NCBI GenBank assembly: GCA_011032825.1
Contig: JAADJZ010000047.1
Span: 1-13,560, forward strand
From: Massariosphaeria phaeospora
Taxonomy: Eukaryota > Ascomycota > Dothideomycetes > Pleosporales
Reading direction: 5' to 3'
DNA length: 13,560 bases
The notes under the pieces were generated by a model. It was not told the DNA's origin. It did no database searches and saw only the letters and a program-made list of their open reading frames with translations. Of this stretch, positions 6,623 through 13,560 are shown piece after piece (the stretch's first letter is position 1; every line of letters starts with the position of its first letter). The position numbers and the translations under genes are program-made.

Positions 6623-8125
6623 TCAGCTTCGGGACGAGTCCTTCGGCTTCCAGAACTGCATCAGTTTACTCAGTCGCTTATGCTTTTTCTTCGGATCCTT
6701 GGCAGGCTCCAGGTGTTCGGATTGAGGCCTTTGTTCGATAGAAAGCTTACTCTTTTCGCTGAACGACGAGCTGTTGATAAGTCGAGATAAGCTGGCGATG
6801 CTGGAACGTTTACGGCGGCGAGACTCAACATCGCTAGGAGCTGAGCATAGTGACGCTGATCGATCGCCAGGGCGTCGAGGGCTCATCATTGATCCAGTGT
6901 TCTGCATTGCGCTTGTCATAGTCGAACGCGAGGACGTTAGAGAAGGGACGTCGTCCACTGAAACACGAATTTCTGGCCCTGGTTCTCCGAAACGTGGCGA
7001 AGGCATGGCGTAGTAGTCTGTAAGCGATGATGCCGCGGTACCCAGGCGGGGAGTATCTAATGAAGCCTGGCTCGACCGGAAGTCTGGAGATGAGAAGGAA
7101 GACGTAAACGTGTCCGGCGTACTGAGGCTTTCCTGAGGAAGCGGAAGCGGAACGTTCATCACCGGTTCAGCTTCTTTCACCTCAGCAGATGGAACTCGCG
7201 CAGTGATCGTGGAGTCAGACGACTGGGTCAACGAAGACGTACGCGGCTCCTCATAATCCTCAACCACTTCAACAGGGCTTACATCTAAGGGATGCTGCTT
7301 AAACCCCTTGGTTTCCGGTACTGCAAAGGGAGACACGGGCTCTAACGATTCCTGTGTGCGTAATTTTGCACCACGCGTCAATCGTAAGCCGTCGTCGAAA
7401 TTCCAATTGATTGCTGACCCGGTGTGGACGCCATCGGCCTCGACGAGCTGGATCTTTGGCTCATCGATTTCCTCTTCGGCATCGCCAACTACGGTTGCAG
7501 ACGACTTTAACTTATGGCTCGACTCCGACCCCTCATCATCAGGCTCATCCTCTTCGAAGACATCGGCCATGGTTGATGTGGTGGCAACCGACGCTGTCCT
7601 AAGCTCGAAAGGAACGAGCTCGGGAGCACTCTCTGTGCGACGGTGATTTTGTAACAGTCCTCCGGCACTGTGCATCGCCCGCCTGTGTGCGGCGAAACCA
7701 CGCTTACCGCCAGGGATGGATCCATTGGGGGTGTTGAAGGGTCCAAGAGCAGCATCCAGATCAATGACTTGGCTCATGTTGTCTGAATCCACCCGTTTGA
7801 ATTCCCGAGGCTTCCATGTAGCGATATCGGAATCCATCTTACGCTCAGGGATACCGCTCTCAGTCGGAGAAACAATGGTGACTGTGTTGTCGACGTCGAA
7901 ATTGGCTTCAAAATCCAGATCATCAGATCCATCCGTATCCTCGATATCAGGTACGAATGCTACTGGTGGCGTTGCTGACCTATCCTTCGGTTTCTTGCCG
8001 TGCTTTCCTTTCCTGGGGATAATGGAGTTTGCCCACGACTTCACTTTCCGAGGTTTTCGGTTTCCTTTGCGAGACGCACTTTTCACTTTTCCTGGATTGC
8101 CTGCGACGTCCTCGTCTTCGATCAT
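6623..8125 (-). CDS. 'cell wall proline rich protein'-type protein, C-terminal part
   Basis: A 500-codon frame continuing the protein that begins at 9336; it is in a different frame and its first ATG (8125-8123) overlaps the upstream TGA as ATGA. In order: a basic patch KPRKVKSWANSIIPRKGK (25-42); an acidic stretch with DNTVTIVSPTES (79-90); the block MSQVIDLDAALGPFNTP (117-133); HRRTESAPELVPFE (161-174); a Ser/Thr/Pro-rich disordered middle; and a basic tail KRLSKLMQFWKPKDSSRS. These blocks match, from memory, fungal proteins named 'cell wall proline rich protein', where they follow the N-terminal blocks in one chain. No signal peptide, GPI site or membrane segment is visible, so despite the name an intracellular, phosphorylated protein is more plausible. 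The frame is intact; only its junction with the upstream part is abnormal. Confidence 0.8.
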   Translation of the reverse strand: MIEDEDVAGNPGKVKSASRKGNRKPRKVKSWANSIIPRKGKHGKKPKDRSATPPVAFVPDIEDTDGSDDLDFEANFDVDNTVTIVSPTESGIPERKMDSDIATWKPREFKRVDSDNMSQVIDLDAALGPFNTPNGSIPGGKRGFAAHRRAMHSAGGLLQNHRRTESAPELVPFELRTASVATTSTMADVFEEDEPDDEGSESSHKLKSSATVVGDAEEEIDEPKIQLVEADGVHTGSAINWNFDDGLRLTRGAKLRTQESLEPVSPFAVPETKGFKQHPLDVSPVEVVEDYEEPRTSSLTQSSDSTITARVPSAEVKEAEPVMNVPLPLPQESLSTPDTFTSSFSSPDFRSSQASLDTPRLGTAASSLTDYYAMPSPRFGEPGPEIRVSVDDVPSLTSSRSTMTSAMQNTGSMMSPRRPGDRSASLCSAPSDVESRRRKRSSIASLSRLINSSSFSEKSKLSIEQRPQSEHLEPAKDPKKKHKRLSKLMQFWKPKDSSRS

Positions 8126-9336
8126 GGGCGATGGTAGAGGCGATCCAATGGCACTGAAAGAGCGGAATCCGAGGCGCTCAAAGGCAGCGAGGGCACAGAG
8201 TTGTCACTGCGCCGTGAGTCCAGCCGGAAGAATCCGCGTCGTTTGGTAGGCACGTGAGGGGATGTAGGGCTGGGGATTGAGTCAGTCACATTTGGAGAGA
8301 CTGCCGACATAGGCCGTTTCCGATTGAACAGGTCTCCCCCAAACTGGGCGTTTTTGTGCATGTCTAAAACGGCGCCGGCGGTGCTAGGACGTCGTTCGTT
8401 TTCGAGCGTTGTAGATAGGGGACGGCCGATTCGTGGGGCTTGCGGGCTCGAGTTGCTAGCACTAATCACCGAAGACAGACTGTTCGTTGCTGAGTGGCCT
8501 CGGATGGTCGACATAGACGTTTCAGTCTCCGAAGAGATCGTAGAAAGAGGGCGTATGTACTCGACTCTATCGGCGAAACCAACACGAGCCCTCGATGGTG
8601 GACGGCGTGATGAGTCGAGATCCTCGGTGAAAGAACTCGGGTTTCGAAGCGAGGGCTGGGACATTGACTTGTTGACTGCATGTCCAAATACAAAGCCATC
8701 GCCTTCCAACGGGGTGACTGGGGCACTGCCAGCCCGTGGAGCAGCGCTAGGATTCATGATTTGAGAGAGATCATGGGACGAGATGGCGCCGGAACGACGA
8801 TGGACGTGGCCTCGTCGGCCTGCGGGTGGCCCAGGACGCAGATTGTTATTTGGAGGAGGAAGGATGCCGTCTCCCTTGGTTGGGCTCGAGCTCAGCGCCG
8901 TCGCTGCCCCAGGCCGTCCATCCCCTCCGATGAATTCGCTTCCACCCCGTCTGTGTCCGCCAATTGGCCTCGACGGAGTTGTTGGCGTCACCAGTGGCGA
9001 GTGTGGAGGTGTGTTCCCGACGCTGGGTTTCGCTGTTCCAGCCGGGTTGAAGCTGAAATCTGGCAAAGCACTGACGGACTTTTGACGGAGTGCAGGTGAA
9101 GAGCCGCGACGGCCAGTGGGATATGGTTGCAGAGACATTCGACGGGCATCAGACTCGATGGAGGTGTCGGAAGTCGTAGTCTCCGGATCTCGCATAGGAA
9201 ACGAGAAGGCAGGATTCGGGATGAGCTCGATGGGACCAGCAGTCGAGGTGCGTCGACGCTGGTATAGCGGCGAGCCTACGGCGGCCGATTGCGGAGTCTG
9301 GGTAACCGGCTGTCGTGGCAGAGCAATCTGAGCCAT
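8122..9336 (-). CDS. 'cell wall proline rich protein'-type protein, N-terminal part
   Basis: A 404-codon frame from ATG at 9336, in a strong fungal start context (CACAATGGC), to TGA at 8124-8122. It is Ser/Pro/Arg-rich and mostly disordered. Blocks recognised from fungal homologues, in order: NPAFSFPMRDP (41-51), TPPHSPLVTPTTPSRP (109-124), GGHRRGGSEFIGGD (126-139), HRRSGAISSHDLSQI (179-193), IRPLSTISSETETSMSTIRG (261-280), RRPSTAGAVLD (316-326), KRRGFFRLDSRR (365-376) and SALSVPLDRL (391-400). In homologues the chain runs on from that last block into the acidic/basic segment found in the next frame, so this is the first part of one gene of about 900 residues. Only four residues (YHRP) follow before the stop. 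One extra base in the C3 run at 8128-8126 would join the parts. No good GT donor lies near, so an intron does not explain the break. Confidence 0.82.
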   Translation of the reverse strand: MAQIALPRQPVTQTPQSAAVGSPLYQRRRTSTAGPIELIPNPAFSFPMRDPETTTSDTSIESDARRMSLQPYPTGRRGSSPALRQKSVSALPDFSFNPAGTAKPSVGNTPPHSPLVTPTTPSRPIGGHRRGGSEFIGGDGRPGAATALSSSPTKGDGILPPPNNNLRPGPPAGRRGHVHRRSGAISSHDLSQIMNPSAAPRAGSAPVTPLEGDGFVFGHAVNKSMSQPSLRNPSSFTEDLDSSRRPPSRARVGFADRVEYIRPLSTISSETETSMSTIRGHSATNSLSSVISASNSSPQAPRIGRPLSTTLENERRPSTAGAVLDMHKNAQFGGDLFNRKRPMSAVSPNVTDSIPSPTSPHVPTKRRGFFRLDSRRSDNSVPSLPLSASDSALSVPLDRLYHRP

Positions 9337-10500
9337 TGTGATGTGGACGGCGGCTTCTTGGTGCAGCTATGTGCGGTGGACAGCCCTGGACGAAATTAGG
9401 GAGAACACTGCCGGCGGGCGGGCACGCTCTGCTTGGCTCGAGGGGTGAGATTTGCGGCCGGCTGTCACAGAGACGGCTCTCGAGACGAACAAGCGGGCGC
9501 GCTGTGGTTGGACGGCCGCAATCGTGTGCTACGAAGACGAGCACAGCGGGTTCGAGACGAAACAAGCGCTCTCCAGGTGCTAGGAGCCGACGCGAATTAC
9601 TAGACAGCGATACCAGTCAGCAGGCCGAATATAGGGTCGATGGCCGCAAGACGCGGCGGGGTCGGCGACGTACAGTATACGGGGGAGTAGAAGAGGGTCG
9701 ATATCGCTGGCAGACGGCGGCAGGAATCGAGTTGGATGAGAGCCAGTACACCCAAGATTAAGGAATGACAGGGGAAATGAATGAACGGACAGGACCGCAA
9801 AGCGACTTGACAGCGTGCTTGTATGCAGCTGTCGAGTGCGACAATGGGGTTCCAGAGGGGTGAAGGGAGGAGGGGTGAGGAGGAGGGCCGGAGAGGACGA
9901 GGTTCACACTGAGCGGAGTGAAGGTGAGAGCCGTGAGGAGCCAGTGGTTTTGTTCGCTCGCACTCTTGCCAGAGCGAGCGCCGCGCACGGGCCCCACGCT
10001 AGCTGGCACGCCGCAGGGCCAATCCCTGCCGCCCCTGCGCACGGTGGGAGCGAGTGAATTGCATCTGGGTGCGTGGTGCTGCTCGGTGCTCACGCTGCAT
10101 CGCTTGTCTCTAGTCTCTGGACGCTCGCCAGCCGCGGCGGCGCTCTCTGCAGCGCGCAGCATCAGCGGGGCCCAGGACGGACGAGGACGAGAGCGAGGAC
10201 GAGCAGGACCGGCTGTGGTTCGCCCTCAGGGCCGCTGAGATAACGCGGGGGCACACCACCACCACTATGTCCTTATCTCGGCCGTCATTTCGCGGATCCT
10301 GCGCGGCGCCCCTCTAAGCAGGTACCTGAGCATGATATTGCATCACGAGGCTGCTACCATCGGGACGCTGGTCGTGACAGTGACAGGGCGCTGGACTGCT
10401 AGCACTACAGTTTATTACACACCCGCATGTGTATCTACGTACCGCGGGTCTGCAGGACTGAGTGATTAAATCGAGGGCGATGCCGTTTCTCTGTGCGCCG

Positions 10501-10523
10501 CTGCAGCTTATCTTCCGCTGCAG
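10501..10523. repeat. 7-bp inverted repeat CTGCAGC/GCTGCAG
   Basis: CTGCAGC (10501-10507) and GCTGCAG (10517-10523) flank a 9-nt spacer containing TTATC, a GATA-factor-type core on the opposite strand. A small dyad in GC-rich non-coding DNA. Confidence 0.5.
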
Positions 10524-10969
10524 TGTGCAGTCCTGAGGCTCGCTCCTCCGCCCTCTCTCCCTCTGGAGGAATCTCACTCGTTCAGGCCGGCTGCAAGCGA
10601 ACTGCACAACGGAGATGCTACTGCAGCTCCTCTGCCTATCTCAGATCCTCTTGGCAGCCATGCCGCCAGCCGGTCTCTGGAGGCGGGCGACGTCTCTCGC
10701 GGCATCGGACACAGCGGGCGGAAGGCGCGGCGGCTACGGGAGAAGTCGATGACGGCCGACATGACAGCAAGCGGCAGCGCCCCGGTTGGGCGTGTGCCTG
10801 TGTGTCGCGCGGGCGCGGGTGCGTGTTCTGTGCGTGTCCTGTGTGCTGTGTTGACGGCGTCCGACCGTTGCAGGCTGCGTCCTCGAGCGACTCGACATGC
10901 GCATTGCCATGACGATGGGCAGCTGTGTTTCACCGGAGCCGTTCGTGAGGGCCTGGCTGCCGCGGTCGT

Positions 10970-10990
10970 CGGCGGCGTGATTGGCCGCCG
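10970..10990. repeat. GC hairpin with ATTGG (CCAAT) at its loop
   Basis: CGGCGGC (10970-10976) pairs perfectly with GCCGCCG (10984-10990) around a 7-nt spacer GTGATTG. Together with the first arm base the spacer reads ATTGG, the complement of CCAAT. A second CCAAT follows a GCC triplet run at 11070-11074. The pairing is seen directly; a CCAAT-binding role is inference. Confidence 0.45.
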
Positions 10991-11548
10991 CCTCGCATGC
11001 AGGGGCTGGTTGCGCCTTCCTCGCCTCACGCTTGGGGTTGAGCGCTAGCGAGCTGATGCGCCGCCGCCGCCAATTCGCCATTCGCCACCCGTAAATCGGC
11101 CATGATGGCCAGAATGCGGAGAAGGCGGGGACTGACTTCAACACCAGAACAGCGCCGTCGCCGCATCTCCCTAACACCGTCATCTGGTCCGCCGTGTTTC
11201 TCGCTCGTCTTCTACCGGCTGTCGGTGCTGTCGGGGCGCGCCGAACAAACAAACAGCTGCGTCAATTGATCCTGCCCGCTCCAACCTGGGAAGAGGATTG
11301 CTCTGCTCGGCGCCCGGTTCAGATGGTGTATAGACCATCAGACACGCATACGACGAGTTCGACACTACCGCCGCAGCCTGCACTCGTCAGCGATGCAGTC
11401 CCTCGGCGTCTGTAGCGCCAGCAACCTTCTTCTGGCGCACGTAACACCAAGAGGGCAAACTGCTCGCTTTGCGATTCGCCATGTCTATCGAACAGCTGCA
11501 AGCCAAAGCTTTGCTTTTGGTGCTCCTCACGCGCAAGGCCATCACCCG

Positions 11549-11585
11549 CCGCTAAGCAGTCCGCTAGGCCGTCCGCTAATCCGCT
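11549..11585. repeat. degenerate 12-bp tandem repeat with CCGCTA core
   Basis: CCGCTA starts at 11549, 11561 and 11573, exactly 12 bp apart, and CCGCT occurs again at 11581. The bases between the cores are not conserved apart from GT before copies two and three. Short and of uncertain meaning. Confidence 0.5.
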
Positions 11586-11676
11586 CCTGAAGGCCCCTCC
11601 ACGAGGTTTTGCCGCTGCAAGTCACTGGAAATCAACCTCTCCACATCTGCAGTCTGCAGTCGCAATCGTAGGGGCT

Positions 11677-11718
11677 TCAGGCACGCCGTGTCCCTGCAGG
11701 ACATGCTCAGGCACGCCG
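11677..11718. repeat. 30-bp-spaced direct repeat around a dyad
   Basis: TCAGGCACGCCG occurs at 11677-11688 and 11707-11718, 30 bp apart start to start. Between them TGTCC (11689-11693) and GGACA (11699-11703) form a small inverted repeat containing an 8-bp CCTGCAGG palindrome. The arrangement is a direct repeat flanking a dyad, in non-coding sequence. Confidence 0.6.
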
Positions 11719-13560
11719 CCAACCTCCATCCCAGCTATCATGCTCTGGTCGGTACTCCGTACACTCTCAACTCGTTCAGCATGTTGCGACGTCACCATAT
11801 CAATAGCCCTCGGCCTGGCTGCTTCCCGCCGGGCTATTCCGCCGCCCACATGATCTCCAGGGACACTCGGCGAGCTAATCTGCTCTCGAAAAAGGCCTTT
11901 CTGCGTCCAACAACTCAATCGTTCCCGAGGTCGCCGTTCGTTCTTAAAAGAACCCCCAGATTAGCTTCCGACTCTAGAATGGGTTTTCACGAAAACCAAC
12001 GTTGTATAACGTCCCACAACCACAGCGATCTCGGCTTGGAGATCCGATCTATGGTAATAGCGCCGTGCCAACGGCTTCACGGCTTTCCATGTGGACACGC
12101 CGTCCCGTTGTACTCTGCGCCGTCGAACTCTAACCCTCTTCCATCCATCTGAGCGGAGCGGTGAGAAAGCGACCATCTATCTGACTTGCATACGTACTCC
12201 ATTGCCTTCTCATTATCCAGGCCAGTGCTATTCCGACTCTCAGCTGCGCTCATCGGTCAGTTTCCTCTTGCTCATCATTCTCAGGTCCAACAGGACGTAG
12301 TCTGAACGCCAACACTGCCACAAAGTTTATGATTCCCGTCTCCACGGGCCCCCAACTCCGCCCCGCCCCGCTCTATTCAATTGGTTTCCAAGAGCAGTGC
12401 GCAACAGCGCAATTGATGAAACGCCTGCAGACGACCCGTCACCTGTCACGACTGTCAACAGCGTCAAGAATCTATCCAATAAGGGCGATGCCCCTCAACG
12501 CATTACCACATCGTGGTAAGACAAACCGCTCATCTCGCAAGGCAGCACATAAGCCTTGTGGCTCGCGCTCTGCTCTATCTTTGGATCCAACAGTTGCTGT
12601 CTGTTGCACAGTGGCTTGCGCGCCCTTCTTTCCTCCACTCTATCCACCTTGCGCGTTGTAATGTTGTCATTGAGATTCGCAATTTCGGATCGAATTGGCA
12701 ATTTGGTAATGGTGAGTTGGTAAAACCCTTGTGGCAGACCCGTGGCGCTGAATCGACGGTCCCTTGCGACACAACAACAGCCCGCTGGGTATACCTACTT
12801 ACGTGGACTCAACGAAAGGGGATCTCAAGAACCGCAGTAATCTGTCGGTAATTGCTGTGGCGCATCGGTCAAAGGTTTTGGAAGACGCTCCTGGATACGA
12901 ACAAATCTCCGGCCTTCATTGTCAAATGCCGAAAGAGGCAATCCAAATTAGCGAGCCAGCAATATCGACCAATCAAGGGAAGAGCCGCGAACGCACCTGC
13001 TCAATTCGCAAACAACGCATCCAAGCCATCCTCGTCTTGCTTTCGTCTTTACATCTGGCCTCAAATGTTTACTAGAAACTCTGATCAGTCTCAGTTATTT
13101 CTCATCCTACACATCTAGGTAGACGGGTCCCTCCCTCAGCCGCACTCAAATTGGATGTCAAAACCCAGACACACGCCAGCAACCCTTGAGGTCAGCCTGT
13201 GAGGACAACGTTGTCAGTGCATCCACCTGGCATGCAACATCAATATTCACCATGCTTTACGTTCTCCATTAGAGGCTCCTCTCAGACGACTTTGGCCAGC
13301 CAAAGTACAAGACATTAACCAGGCTTTTTGAGCAATTTTCATACTTTTCCTTACATGCGCTGATATCAACCCAATTCGCGGGCGAACCACAGATCTACGC
13401 TTCACCCACACCTCGCTTACTTGAAACGTTGCGAACCTGGATCGCTGCGGCAACTACGTTTTAGATGCGGGAAGCCTCCAGCGCTCAGCTGAACACCTGT
13501 GATCGGTCCGAAGCCTCTCCCAAGTTGATCTTAACATATGTACATGACCAGCAGAAATCT

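Larger units (their letters stand above)
9337..13560. other. 4.2-kb gene-poor region with GC-rich island
   Basis: No frame here has a recognisable domain together with a credible start and length. About 9340-9800 is probably the 5' leader and promoter of the minus-strand gene at 9336. About 9800-11250 is strongly GC- and CpG-rich, with purine-rich GAGGAC/GGAGGA tracts; its several 130-170-codon frames on both strands overlap each other and look like chance openings of GC-rich DNA. After about 11250 the composition falls back to moderate GC and frames become short. The region may carry distal regulation or a long 5' leader for a gene beyond the right edge. No tRNA, rRNA or transposon ends were recognised. 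Confidence 0.45.

Noticed and set aside
8122..8203. Programmed -1 ribosomal frameshift at the gene break
   Set aside because: No canonical X-XXY-YYZ slippery heptamer was seen in the 79-nt overlap; a one-base homopolymer error is simpler.
9535..9580. GGTTCGAGAC resembling a tRNA B box
   Set aside because: The flanking bases do not form a T-stem and no A box or acceptor stem is in place.
9758..11252. Several 100-172-codon frames on both strands
   Set aside because: They overlap each other in GC-rich DNA, often lack ATG starts, are Arg/Ala/His-rich without domains, and are expected by chance where stop codons are rare.
11688..12152. 154-codon plus-strand frame
   Set aside because: Has an ATG but no recognisable domain, and begins inside a direct repeat; not convincing without expression data.
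12438..12466. Four GTCA motifs spaced 7, 9 and 9 bp
   Set aside because: A four-base core is too short to be significant without further evidence.
12413..12500. TGATGA resembling a C/D snoRNA C box
   Set aside because: The base before it does not fit the consensus, and no CTGA D box or terminal stem lies at suitable distance.

Overview
The window looks like nuclear DNA of a filamentous ascomycete, most likely a Dothideomycete (Pleosporales-like). Evidence: genes are separated by kilobase-scale non-coding DNA; one gene has short GT-AG introns (98 and about 49 nt) with CTAAC/TACTAAT-type branch points; start contexts are fungal (CACAATGGC, CAATCATGTC); and one gene matches, from memory, a protein widely annotated in Aspergillus and relatives as 'cell wall proline rich protein'. 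There is no sign of bacterial operons, rRNA, tRNA, CRISPR or an intact transposon. CpG is common, so the DNA does not look RIP-mutated.

Layout. (1) 132-605 minus: a small single-exon acidic, proline-rich orphan. (2) 606-1940: non-coding, with a nested hairpin, a 14-bp palindrome and a TATA-like element. (3) 1941-2431 plus: a probable small zinc-ribbon protein spread over three frames, as if two single bases had been inserted in homopolymers. (4) 2432-2722: the convergent gap between (3) and (5), made of a G-run cluster, a heptamer array and a pentamer array. (5) 4621 to 2723 minus: a three-exon, 583-residue coiled-coil protein of golgin-like design. (6) 4622-6622: non-coding, with a G-poor pyrimidine-rich stretch, a canonical quadruplex motif and microsatellites. 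(7) 9336 to 6623 minus: the large 'cell wall proline rich protein' gene, split into two frames that meet at an ATGA stop/start overlap. (8) 9337-13560: about 4.2 kb with no gene I can support, containing a GC-rich island (about 9.8-11.25 kb) with small hairpins and repeats.

The two best-recognised genes are both large, low-complexity, Ser/Pro/charged proteins connected with secretion and polarised growth by family resemblance only. Nothing shows that they act together. The window's three reading-frame breaks each sit at or beside a short homopolymer and each is repaired by one base, so uncorrected assembly indels are the simplest explanation. Stop-start reinitiation or gene decay cannot be excluded from sequence alone. 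I found no convincing new biological system. The most useful leads are the ATGA junction, the broken zinc-ribbon gene, the paired HxRxxS kinase-type motifs and the long GC-rich non-coding block.
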